Of a DNA stretch of 64,000 bases, positions 1 to 9,400 are shown piece by piece (positions within the stretch are counted from its first letter, which is position 1; each line of letters begins with the position of its first letter). Below the pieces are notes generated by a model. It worked only from the letters and a program-made list of their open reading frames with translations, ran no database searches and was not told where the DNA came from. A program made the translations under genes and the position numbers. The DNA lies in NCBI RefSeq assembly GCF_001894825.1, contig NZ_BCWY01000038.1, forward strand, positions 1-64,000, given 5' to 3'. The stretch comes from Rhodococcus jostii NBRC 16295 (GTDB taxonomy: Bacteria > Actinomycetota > Actinomycetes > Mycobacteriales > Mycobacteriaceae).

Positions 1-1179
1 CGCCCCGACCACGGCGGCGAGTACCTGAGCGAAGCGCTGCGCGTCACCCGGACCCTGCACGTCGATCGCCCACGTGCCGTCTCGCTCGTCCACGGCGACC
101 GATACTGTGCCACCAAAAGCGTCGTCACCGAGGGCGGCGTCACCGTGGGCGTCCCACTGCTCCACCACGGCGACGGCACCCTCGCCGAGGCGCTCGACGC
201 CGAGCGGTTCCCGGATCCCGCCCGCCACCGACCACAGGTCCGCCGGACCGCTGTCGGACGCGGCGAGGAAGCGGTGTCTCCGGGACCGCCGAAGCTGCAG
301 TCCGACCTGCCGTGTCAGTGCGTCGAACGTGAGTTGCGTTGTGAGGGAACACCTGACGGGCGTGGTCGCCCCATGCTCCCGGTGTCCGAGTACCAACTCG
401 TCGACATCGGTGAGGCTCTGCCAGTACACCGCGACCGCGGCGAGCAGGACCGCGGCCGCGCCGCCGCCGCTGCGGCGCGCGAGCCGCAGGAGTCGGCCGT
501 CGGCGGGAACGGTCACCCGGCGCGGGTTCTCCCCCGCGGCGACCGGACCGGCCGGTGCCTGCCGGTCCGGAGCCCCGGCGAGCAGGTGTTCCCAATAACG
601 CCGGTCTTCGGGCCACGCATCGCTTTCGCGGTAGCGTGCGTCGGACGTCAGTGGGACGGTGGGCGTCACGAACGGCCAGGACGCCGGCGGCGCGCCGGTG
701 TCCCCCGACTCGTAGGTCTCGGCGGTACGACGGACGATCGCCGTCATGCCCGGCTCGTCGTTGACCAGGCGGTGACAACGCTGGAACCAGCCGTAGCGGC
801 CGTGCGGCAGGCGGAACAGCACGTGCACGGAGAGCGGCCCGGTGGTCACGTCCATCGGACGCACCAGTTCGTCGTCGATCCACGCCCGTACGAAGTGCTG
901 GGGATCTTCGGTCTCCATGGCGTCGACGATGTCGGGGCCGGCCGGCGCGGCCCCGGCGATCTGTCCGGGTTCCGGGCCGTCGAGAACGAAAGTGGTGTGC
1001 AGGCATCCGCATTCGGTCAGTGTCTGCCGCAGTGCCCGGCAGAGCCGGTCTTCGTCGAGCGGTCCGTCGAGTTCGAGATACTGGGAAAGCGTGGCGTCCG
1101 GGCCGGTGCGGAGCGTTGCGAGCTGATCGAAGGTGAGCGGCAGCACCTCACCGCTAGCCGGCACCTCACCGGTAGTCAT
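1..1179 (-). CDS. Condensation-domain protein (NRPS), 3' end outside window
   Basis: The reading frame is open for 393 codons from an ATG at 1179 to the window edge, so the protein continues beyond it. It looks like an NRPS condensation domain: an N-terminal substrate-entry segment (LPLTFDQLATLRTG), a central motif near residues 138-144, and a later stretch typical of the C-terminal lobe. The central motif reads HRLVNDE instead of HHxxxDG, so the second (catalytic) His is Arg and the final Gly is Glu. The domain is therefore probably not a standard condensation catalyst. The start overlaps the end of the upstream FkbK-like gene by 14 nt, which implies translational coupling in the NRPS operon. 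It may be the N-terminus of a larger NRPS; the part outside the window decides. Confidence 0.8.
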   Translation of the reverse strand, partial: MTTGEVPASGEVLPLTFDQLATLRTGPDATLSQYLELDGPLDEDRLCRALRQTLTECGCLHTTFVLDGPEPGQIAGAAPAGPDIVDAMETEDPQHFVRAWIDDELVRPMDVTTGPLSVHVLFRLPHGRYGWFQRCHRLVNDEPGMTAIVRRTAETYESGDTGAPPASWPFVTPTVPLTSDARYRESDAWPEDRRYWEHLLAGAPDRQAPAGPVAAGENPRRVTVPADGRLLRLARRSGGGAAAVLLAAVAVYWQSLTDVDELVLGHREHGATTPVRCSLTTQLTFDALTRQVGLQLRRSRRHRFLAASDSGPADLWSVAGGIREPLGVERLGEGAVAVVEQWDAHGDAALGDDAFGGTVSVAVDERDGTWAIDVQGPGDAQRFAQVLAAVVGA

Positions 1180-2008
1180 GGAAGCCTTGTCCGGTCTTAC
1201 GCCCGAGGTGACCGGCCTCGACCAGAGTGACGAGCGACGTTGGTGGGCGGTAGTGATCGTCGCCGGTCAGTTCGCGCAGCGCGGTCATGGTGTCGTGGAC
1301 GTTGTCCAGACCGATCAGGTCGGCCGTTCGCAGCGGCCCCATCGGATGGCCGAGGCAGCCTTCGAACAGTGCATCGGTGGTCTCCGCGTCGGCCACTCCG
1401 TCGTCGAGAGCGGCCGCTGCCTCGGCGATGCACAGCATGAGGACGCGGTTCAGCACGAAGCCGGGTCCGTCGCCGACGACGATGCCGGTCTTGTTCAGCG
1501 ACGCGAGCAGGGCCAGCGCACGGTCCAGCGTGTGCGGCGACGTCCTGGGCCCTCGCACCACCTCGACCGTGTCCTTGAGCGGCGCGGGGTTCATGAAGTG
1601 CAGCCCGACGACCTGTTCCGGCCGGGTGGTGCTCGCCGCGATCCGGTCGACGGGGATGCCCGACGTGCAGGTCGCGAGAATCGTCTCGGGTCCGCAGAGG
1701 CGGTCGAGTTCGGCGAAGAGCTTCTCCTTGAGATCGATTCGTTCGGGGGCGCATTCGACGACGAACGTGGTGTCGCGCAGATCGGTCATCTCCCCCGTCC
1801 ACCGCACCCGCGCGCTCACTTCGGCGGGTTTCGGACCTCCCGTCCGCCCGAGCAGGATCGCCAGGCGCAGCGAGTCGCGCATCCGCGCGCGGGCCCTGTC
1901 GACCGCCTGCGGGTCGGGATCGACGACGGTCACGTCGTGACCGGCCTGTGCGAGGCATTCGGCCACCCCGGCGCCCATGGTTCCCGCCCCCACCACACCG
2001 ACTCTCAT
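1166..2008 (-). CDS. FkbK-like 3-hydroxyacyl-ACP/CoA dehydrogenase
   Basis: This is a 280-residue NAD-dependent 3-hydroxyacyl-CoA dehydrogenase family protein. It opens with a Rossmann motif (GVVGAGTMGAGVAE, residues 4-17), has the HFMNPAP segment near residue 135, and ends with the family signature GRKTGQGFHDYR. By itself it could belong to beta-oxidation. It lies in one operon with FkbH-, FkbI- and FkbJ-like genes, so the better reading is the FkbK role: oxidising the C3 hydroxyl of glyceryl-ACP to the aldehyde on the way to hydroxymalonyl-ACP. It starts 13 nt after the KS-C protein and overlaps the next gene by 14 nt. The assignment within the extender-unit pathway is inferred from context. 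Confidence 0.82.
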   Translation of the reverse strand: MRVGVVGAGTMGAGVAECLAQAGHDVTVVDPDPQAVDRARARMRDSLRLAILLGRTGGPKPAEVSARVRWTGEMTDLRDTTFVVECAPERIDLKEKLFAELDRLCGPETILATCTSGIPVDRIAASTTRPEQVVGLHFMNPAPLKDTVEVVRGPRTSPHTLDRALALLASLNKTGIVVGDGPGFVLNRVLMLCIAEAAAALDDGVADAETTDALFEGCLGHPMGPLRTADLIGLDNVHDTMTALRELTGDDHYRPPTSLVTLVEAGHLGRKTGQGFHDYR

Positions 2009-2021
2009 CGCATTGCCTCTC

Positions 2022-5000
2022 TCATTGCACGGCCTCCGAGGAGAATCCGGTGTCGTCCTGATGGACGTATTCCGTCGCCACCTCCTGGGCGGGCAGGTCG
2101 GGACGAGCCGCGAGTGCCGTCAGCAACCGGCGGAGATCTGCGAGCATCGCGGCGGCGGTGCCGCGGTCGAAGAGGTCGGTGGCGTAGTCGAGTTCGAGGG
2201 TGAGCGCGGTGGGGCCGCGGGTCCACGACAGCCCGAGTTCGACTGGCGACGGGCCGGCCGGCTCGGCGGTACCGTCGCGTTCCCCGGTGCAGCGCACCGG
2301 GAAGGGCGGTGCTGCCGGGCCGACCGCGGCGGTCTCAGCGGACAGCTCCCGGCGGACGGCCGCCACGAGGTCCGGGAAGGTGGGGTCCTCGGACATGTCC
2401 ACGGCCACGAGCCGTGGCGGCACTCCCAGTGCCGGGACGGTGTCGACCGCCACCTCGTCCTGCGCGGTGTACCAGGCGAGGAGCGTGAGCCAGGCGGCGA
2501 GCAGTTCCGGGAGGCCCGGGGTGCCGTCGAACGGGGCCGTCACCCGCGCCGTCGAGTAGGTCGGTGCCGCGCTTGCCGGAGTGTGTCGGGGCCGGTCGGC
2601 GGGGACGTACGGGGGCGACACGGTGCGGGCCGCCGGGACAGCGGATGCGTCGGTGAGGAACACGCCGATCTGCTGTGTGCGAGGGGAATCCGCTATTCCT
2701 TGGAGGATGTGGACGTACTCGGCGCACAGCGCGGCCGCGGTCTGTTCGGTGAACAGTTCCGCGCTGAACTCGAGGCCCGCGGCCATGTCGTCCTCGCCGC
2801 CCCGTTCGGTGGTGACGAGGGTGAGATCGAATTTGGCCGTGCCGGACGGCACCCCGCCGAACGCGATGGCCGCGGGATCCTCCTGATCGAACAGCGTCTC
2901 GGTGAGTCCCTGCTGCGATTGCAGCGCCGGCAGTTCCTGGTGGACGTGGCAGACGTCGAACAGGGGTGTCCGGCTCAGGTCGCGGTCGCCGGTGAGCGCG
3001 GTGACGACGCGGTCGAACGGGATCTCCTGGTGTTCGAGGGCGCCCAGCACGACATCCCGTACGCGGGCGCACAGTTCGGTGATGCTCGGCTCCCCGGACA
3101 GGTCGGCGCGCAGGGCCACGGTGCTGTTGAAGTACCCGATCATGCCGGCGAGTTCGGACCGGTTGCGTCCGGTCGTCGGTGTCCCGACCACCAGGTCGCG
3201 CTGGTTGCTCCGGCTCGCCATGAGGAGGTAGAACGCGGAGAGCAGCACCACGAACAATGACACCGACTCCCGACGCGCCACCGCCCGCAGGCTCGTCGTC
3301 AGTTCCTCCGAGATCGTGAACGTGTGGAACGCGCCGGTGAAGTTCTTCCGCTCCGGCCGCGGGAAGTCCGTGGGCAGCCGCAGCAGCGGAACGTCGTCCA
3401 GAACCCCGCGCCAGTACTCCAGTTCGGGGGCGAGCACGGCGCTCGCGATCAACTCCCGCTGCCACAGTGCGTAGTCCCAGTACTGGACGGGCAGCGGCGT
3501 GAGGTCTGCGGGACGCCCGGACCGGCGGGCGGCGTACAGGGCGGGCAATTCCTGCTCGAAGATCCGCGGGGAACCCCCGTCGTTGACGGAGTGGTGGGTG
3601 GTGACCTGCAGGACGTGCTCGTCCGGGCCTATCTTGACGAGCAGCGCGCGGACGAGCGGGTCGGTGGCCAGATCGAACGGCGCGATGGCCGCCTCGTGCA
3701 CGAGGGCACGCGCCGCGGTCACCGGATCCGGTTCGCCCGACACGTCGGCGGTCCGGAAGAAGTCGCCGAGGGATTCCCGGATCCGGAGTTCGGGCTCCCC
3801 GTCGACGTCGACGTAGTTGGACAGCAGCACCCGGTGCCGGGCGGCCAGGTCGTCCCACATTCCCCGGACCGCGGACTCGTCGATCGGCCCGTGGAGTTCG
3901 CTGACCATCGGCAGGTTGTAGATGGTCGTCGCCGCGTCGAGTTGGTGGTGGAACCACATGCGTGCCTGCCCGAACGACATCACGTACTGCCCGCGCGGGG
4001 TGATCGGCGGCAGTCCGCCCGTCGCGGATGTGCCGTCGTCGAGGAGGGCGGCGAAATCGGCGACCCTGGGTCGCTCGTAGAGGTCGATCAGCTTGGGCCG
4101 CATCCCGTACTGCTCGGCCACCCGGTCGACGAGTTGCATGGCGATGAGCGAGTTTCCGCCGAGGTCGAAGTAGTCGTCTTCGGCGCCGACGTCGCTCTCC
4201 GTGTGGAGCAACTCCCGCAGGGTCGCCTGCAACCAGTCGAGGCTGTCTTCCGGGGCCACGGCGGTGGATGCCGGGTTCGGCGCGGGCAGGAGCACGTCCG
4301 GGGCGTCGTCCCATTCGGGTTGGTCCGGGAGATCGAACCAGCAGCGCGAGCCGCCCATCGGGTGACCGGGTAGCCGGACCCGCCAGGCGGTGTCGGCGGC
4401 GAGGTCGACGGCCGCCCAGTCGAGGTCGATTCCGCGCTCGTACAGCCCGGCCAGGAGGTGGGTGACGGCCCAGGACGTGTCCGGTGCCCGGACGATCTCG
4501 GCGTCCGGCCGGTCGCCGAGTGCGTCGGCGAGCAGCGTGCCGAGGCGTCCCTGCGGGCTCGGTTCCACGAAGACGACGGGTCCGTCCGACAGCATGCCCT
4601 TCGCGACGGCGACGAGCCGATCCGCGTCGATCGACGGGTCAGCGGCCGCGGCGGCGATGTCGGCGGCACCGACCGCCGAGAGGGTTTCGCGCAGATACCG
4701 GGCCGCGTAGCGGGACACTCCGCCGCTGAGGACGGCGTCGACGGTGACGCCTGCGGCGCGCAGTTCCCGGTGGACGGCGATCTGACCGGCGAGGAGATCT
4801 GCCACGTCGCCGGTGGCGGGGAGCTCCGGCGGGAGGGCGCGGCCACGCAGTCCGGCGGGCATCCGGTCGGGCGACAGCAGGAGAGCCACGGCGGGTGCGC
4901 GCCGGGTCGCGGGAGCGGATTGCCCACCGCGGGTGTCGAGTTCGGCGGCGCGCACGCGGAGTGCGTCCGACAGCTCGGCGATGGTGCGCGCCTGCACCGC

Positions 5001-6455
5001 CACCCGGTGGTCGTGATGCGGGCGGCCGCGGTTGAGGGTGAACGCGACGTCGTCGAGGTCGACCCCGCGCACCGCGGTCGCGAGTTCGGCGCACAGGACG
5101 GCCAGCGCGCCGGCGCTCTTCGCCGACACCCCGACGAGTCGCGGTGCGTCCTCGGCTGCGGATCGGGATACCGGGGCGCGCTTCGGCGGCTGCTCCACCA
5201 CGCAGTGCGCGTTGATTCCGCCGAGACTGAACGAACTCACCCCCGCCCGCCGGGGACCGCTCTCGTCGCTCCACGTCCGGGCCCCGGTGAGCACCTCGAT
5301 CCCGGTGCGGCCGAGGTCGACACCGCCGGTGGGGTGTTCGAAGTGCAGCGACGGGTACAGCTCGCCGTGCTCCACCCCGAGGATCGCTTTCACGAGACCG
5401 GACACTCCGGCGGCGTGGTCGAGGTGACCGATGTTCGTCTTCACCGAGCCGATGGGCAGGGCGCCGGGACGATCCTGGAACGCTGCCGCGATCCCTTCGA
5501 GTTCGACCGCGTCGCCGAGCGGGGTTCCGGATCCGTGGGCCTCGAGGTATCCGGCGGCGCTCGGGGCGAGCCCCGCGTTCCGCCAGGCCCGGGAGATGAC
5601 GGCCACCTGCGCCCGGGCGCTCGGGGAGCTGATGGTTGCGGACGAGTGACCACTGGACACCGTTGCGGTGCCGCGAATCACGGCATGGACGGGGACGCGG
5701 TCGGCGCGTGCCCGGGCCATCGTCGTGAGGAGAAGCACCGCGCCGCCCTCACCGACCGCCGTTCCGTCCGCGCTCGCGTCGAACGCCCGGCAGCGTCCGC
5801 CGGGTGACATCAGTTCGGCGGATCCCCCCGCCATGTCGGCGCGGATTCCGTTCACGCGCAGACTGACACCGCCCGCCAGGGCGAAGTCGGCGTCGCCGGA
5901 CCGCAGTTCCCGGCAGGCGTGGTGCACCGCGATCAGCGACCCGTTGCATCCCGAATCGACGGCATAGCAGGGCCCGGTGAGCCCGAGGTGGTACGCGATC
6001 CGCGCCGGGACGGCGAACGGGACGTTGCCCAGTGTGCTGAGCACACCCGGTTCCGCCCACATCGCCGGATATGTCGAGGTGGCCCCGCTGAACACCACCG
6101 CGGTCGCGCTGTCACGGAAGTCTGCGACGGAGTAGCCGGCGTCCTCGACCGCCTGATGCGCGAGGACGAGGGCGAGGCGCTGCTGCGGGTCGATCAGCGA
6201 CGCTTCGCGTTTCGACAGGGTGAAGTACGAGTAGTCGAATGTGGCGATGTCTTCGACGAATCCCATCGCGTGGTACTGCGACGGTGGGCCCAGCCCGGTC
6301 GCCTTCGCCCGGGACCGCGACAGTGGGCGCACCGAATCCCGGCCGGCGGCGAGGTTGGCGCGGAATTCCGCGAGGTTCGCGGCCTCGGGGTAGCGCGCGG
6401 CGATGCCGATCACGGCGATGGCGTCGTCGTCCGGTGTCGGGTGTCGCACCGTCAC
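2022..6455 (-). CDS. Hybrid PKS/NRPS: KS - inactive AT remnant - CP - C - half C
   Basis: A 1477-residue megasynthase with a GTG start, six bases after AGGAGG. A ketosynthase (about 12-425) has its Cys in an unusual context (VDSGCNGSL, about 169) plus EAHGSGT and KTNIGH. A normal AT of about 300 residues is replaced by a stretch of about 120 (roughly 515-640) in which the segment aligned to GHSxG reads VLSGGVSRYAA, so the serine position is Gly. The AT end (VVFVEPSPQGRL) and the post-AT linker follow. A carrier protein (LGGNSL, about 765) and a C domain with intact HHSVNDG (about 957) come next. The last 170 residues resemble the second half of another C domain. The KS looks catalytic, but the extender must come in trans, plausibly from the co-operonic hydroxymalonyl-ACP genes. 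Confidence 0.9.
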   Translation of the reverse strand: MTVRHPTPDDDAIAVIGIAARYPEAANLAEFRANLAAGRDSVRPLSRSRAKATGLGPPSQYHAMGFVEDIATFDYSYFTLSKREASLIDPQQRLALVLAHQAVEDAGYSVADFRDSATAVVFSGATSTYPAMWAEPGVLSTLGNVPFAVPARIAYHLGLTGPCYAVDSGCNGSLIAVHHACRELRSGDADFALAGGVSLRVNGIRADMAGGSAELMSPGGRCRAFDASADGTAVGEGGAVLLLTTMARARADRVPVHAVIRGTATVSSGHSSATISSPSARAQVAVISRAWRNAGLAPSAAGYLEAHGSGTPLGDAVELEGIAAAFQDRPGALPIGSVKTNIGHLDHAAGVSGLVKAILGVEHGELYPSLHFEHPTGGVDLGRTGIEVLTGARTWSDESGPRRAGVSSFSLGGINAHCVVEQPPKRAPVSRSAAEDAPRLVGVSAKSAGALAVLCAELATAVRGVDLDDVAFTLNRGRPHHDHRVAVQARTIAELSDALRVRAAELDTRGGQSAPATRRAPAVALLLSPDRMPAGLRGRALPPELPATGDVADLLAGQIAVHRELRAAGVTVDAVLSGGVSRYAARYLRETLSAVGAADIAAAAADPSIDADRLVAVAKGMLSDGPVVFVEPSPQGRLGTLLADALGDRPDAEIVRAPDTSWAVTHLLAGLYERGIDLDWAAVDLAADTAWRVRLPGHPMGGSRCWFDLPDQPEWDDAPDVLLPAPNPASTAVAPEDSLDWLQATLRELLHTESDVGAEDDYFDLGGNSLIAMQLVDRVAEQYGMRPKLIDLYERPRVADFAALLDDGTSATGGLPPITPRGQYVMSFGQARMWFHHQLDAATTIYNLPMVSELHGPIDESAVRGMWDDLAARHRVLLSNYVDVDGEPELRIRESLGDFFRTADVSGEPDPVTAARALVHEAAIAPFDLATDPLVRALLVKIGPDEHVLQVTTHHSVNDGGSPRIFEQELPALYAARRSGRPADLTPLPVQYWDYALWQRELIASAVLAPELEYWRGVLDDVPLLRLPTDFPRPERKNFTGAFHTFTISEELTTSLRAVARRESVSLFVVLLSAFYLLMASRSNQRDLVVGTPTTGRNRSELAGMIGYFNSTVALRADLSGEPSITELCARVRDVVLGALEHQEIPFDRVVTALTGDRDLSRTPLFDVCHVHQELPALQSQQGLTETLFDQEDPAAIAFGGVPSGTAKFDLTLVTTERGGEDDMAAGLEFSAELFTEQTAAALCAEYVHILQGIADSPRTQQIGVFLTDASAVPAARTVSPPYVPADRPRHTPASAAPTYSTARVTAPFDGTPGLPELLAAWLTLLAWYTAQDEVAVDTVPALGVPPRLVAVDMSEDPTFPDLVAAVRRELSAETAAVGPAAPPFPVRCTGERDGTAEPAGPSPVELGLSWTRGPTALTLELDYATDLFDRGTAAAMLADLRRLLTALAARPDLPAQEVATEYVHQDDTGFSSEAVQ

Positions 6456-6476
6456 TGTTGCCTCCTCCCTGCTGGG

Positions 6477-9400
6477 TCAGAACTCGTAGGTGGCGGGCGT
6501 GGACGCGTCACCTGTCCGGGTGGGGTTAGAGATCGCCTCTGCCTGCGCTGCCACTGTGACGAGGTCGAACAGCTGGCCGACCCGCAGAGTCCCGGGCCAC
6601 CGCTCCTCTAGGCGTCGCTGCAGTTCCACGACGCGGTGCGAGTTGCCGCCGACGTCGAAGAACCCGTCTTCGGGGCCGAAGTCGTCGTGTCCCAGCACCG
6701 CAGCCCAGGCCTCTGCCACCGACCGCTCCAGCGCGGTCCACCGTTGCCGCGAACCTCCACCCACAGGTTCGGTTCCGGCGACGAGTGCGCGCAGGGCGTC
6801 CTCGTCCACCGCGCCGTCGGCCGATCGCGGGACGGCGCCGAGTGCGACGAACCGTGCGGGCACGAGCCGGGCGTCGAGCCGCTCGGCGCTGAACTCCCGC
6901 AGGTCGTCCGCCATCGGAAGCACCGCCGCGGCGGCCGCTGGGACCCAGAAGGCGGTGACCCCGGCCGTGGTCGTGAGCACGACCGCTTCGCGGACCGCAG
7001 GGTGGCGTGCCACGACTTCCGTGACCGACCGCGTCGGCGTGTCGGGTGCGGTGACGTTCACCAGCTGCCCGGATCGGTTCCACCGGGCGAGGCCGCCGGT
7101 CCGGACCATCCGCGTGCCGGGGGCACCGAACGGGTTCGCGACGAACGTGGTGGCCGCCGCCCGCGCCGAGGTGTGGGGCTCCCGCGTGTCGGCGACGTAC
7201 ACCGCCCCGGTCACGCCCTCGGAGGCCATCCGCAGCCGCGGGTCGAGGACGACAGTATCCGCCGCCGCGCTCCATTCGCGGAGCCGGATCCGCTCGTCCG
7301 GGGCGAGCACGTCGATGTCGCCTACGGCTCCGTGCGGATCGGTGACGACCGCGGCGAGGATCCTGGTGAACCGATCGGCGAGCGCCTGGGCCGTCGCCGC
7401 ATCGAAAAGATCCGTGGAATAGGTGAATCCGGCCGTCATCCCCTCCGGCGTGCCGGACTCGTCGTACCGCTCGCGCACCGTCAACTGCAGGTCGAAGAGG
7501 GATACCTCGACGTCGGGTTCGAGCACTTCGGCGTGCAGGTGCGGGAGGGCAAGATCGGGATGTTCGGTGTTCCGGAATTCGAGCAGCACCTGGAACAGTG
7601 GTGAATACGACTGGGAGCGCGGGGGGTTCAGCGCCTCCACCACCCGTTCGAACGGCACGTCGGCGTGCGCGTAGGCCGCGAGGTCGGTGTCGCGGACCTG
7701 TTCGAGGAGTTCCTCGGCGGTCCCCGACACCCGGGTCCGGAGCACGAGGGTGTTGACGAACATCCCCACCACGTCGTCGAGGACGGCGTCGCCGCGGCCC
7801 GCCACCGGTGACCCGATCACCACGTCGCCGGAACCGCCCGACCGCGACAGCAGCACGGCGAGGGCCGTGTGCACGACCATGAATACGGTGCACCGCCGGG
7901 TCCTCGCCAGCGCCACCACATCCCGGTGCAGGTCGGCCCCGATGGAGAACTCCACGCGGTCGCCGGAGGGGGAACGACGCTGCGGGCGCTCACGGTCCGC
8001 AGGCAACTCGGTCACGGCCGGCGCACCGGCGAGGGTGGAACGCCAGTAGTCGAGTTGCCGCGAGACCAACGATTCGGGGTCGTCCTCCGAGCCGAGAAGT
8101 TCCCGCTGCCACAGCGTGTAGTCGGCGTACTGCACCGGCAGCGGCTCCCAGCCCGGCGCGCGACCCTCGGATCGGGCCGGGTAGGCCGTCATCACGTCCC
8201 GGGCCAATGGAACCATCGAGAACCCGTCCGCCGCGATGTGGTGCACCACGACGACGAGGACGTGCTCCCGCTCGCCGAGTGCGAACAGCCGCGCCCGCAT
8301 CGGGACCTCGGCGGCGACGTCGAATCCCGTCGTCACGAGATCGGAGATCTGGTCGCGAACAGGCGCCTCATCCGTCGACACCGTGAGTTGCGCGACGTGA
8401 CCCGCGCCGACGACGACCTGGGTGGGCTCCGCGTCTCCATACGGGTACCGGGTGCGGAGCGATTCGTGCCGGTCCACCACGTCGCCGAGGGCGGCGGTCA
8501 GCGCGTCGATGTCCAATTCACCCGACAGCCGGACGATCATCGCCACGTTGTAGGCGGGCGAGGACGGATCGAATTGATTGAGGAGCCACATCCGGCGCTG
8601 CGCCCACGACAGGGGAACCGTATCCGGGCGCCGCGACGCGACCGCCGCGGGCCGGGCCTCCCCACCGGCGGTCTCACGCGCGATCCGCGCTGCGAGGGCC
8701 CGCACGGTCGGGGATTCGAAGATCTCGCGGACACCGACGTCCGCGCCGAGAGCGGCCCCCAACCGCGCGACCACCTGCGTCGCGGTCAGGGAGTTGCCGC
8801 CGGACGCGAAGAAGTCGTCGTCGGCACCGACCGCACCGATCCCGAGGACCTCGGAGAACACCTCCGCCACCGCCGATTCGAACGGTGTCTCGGGTGGGCG
8901 GAAGATGCGGGGCGCGAATTCCGGCTCCGGCAGCGCATGCCGGTCGACCTTGCCGTTGGCGCCGAGCGGGAGGTGTTCGAGGACGGTCACGGACGCCGGC
9001 ACCATGAACGGGGCCAGCACCGACGCGGCGAACCCCAGCACCTCGGCGGTGTCGAGGTCCGCACCCTCCTCCGCCGTCACGTATCCGGCGAGAACCGCCT
9101 CGGCGGCAGGTGTCCGGCGGACCACGACCACGGCCTGCGCGACTCCAGGGCAGCCGGTGAGCGCGGCCTCGACCTCCCCCGGCTCCACCCGCTGACCACG
9201 CAGCTTCACCTGGAAATCGTTGCGGCCCAGATACTCCAATCGCCCGTCGCGCGTCCACCGCATGAGATCGCCGGTGCGGTACATGCGGGAACCGGCCTGG
9301 TCGAACGGGTTCGCGACGAACGAGGCGGCGGTCGACCCGGACCGCCGGTGGTAGCCGCGCGCCAGACCCTCGCCCAGCACGTACAGCTCACCCACCACAC

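Noticed and set aside
2335-4314. 659-codon minus-strand frame within the KS-C gene
   Set aside because: It overlaps the verified PKS/NRPS frame in another phase and is dominated by Arg, Pro and Gly.
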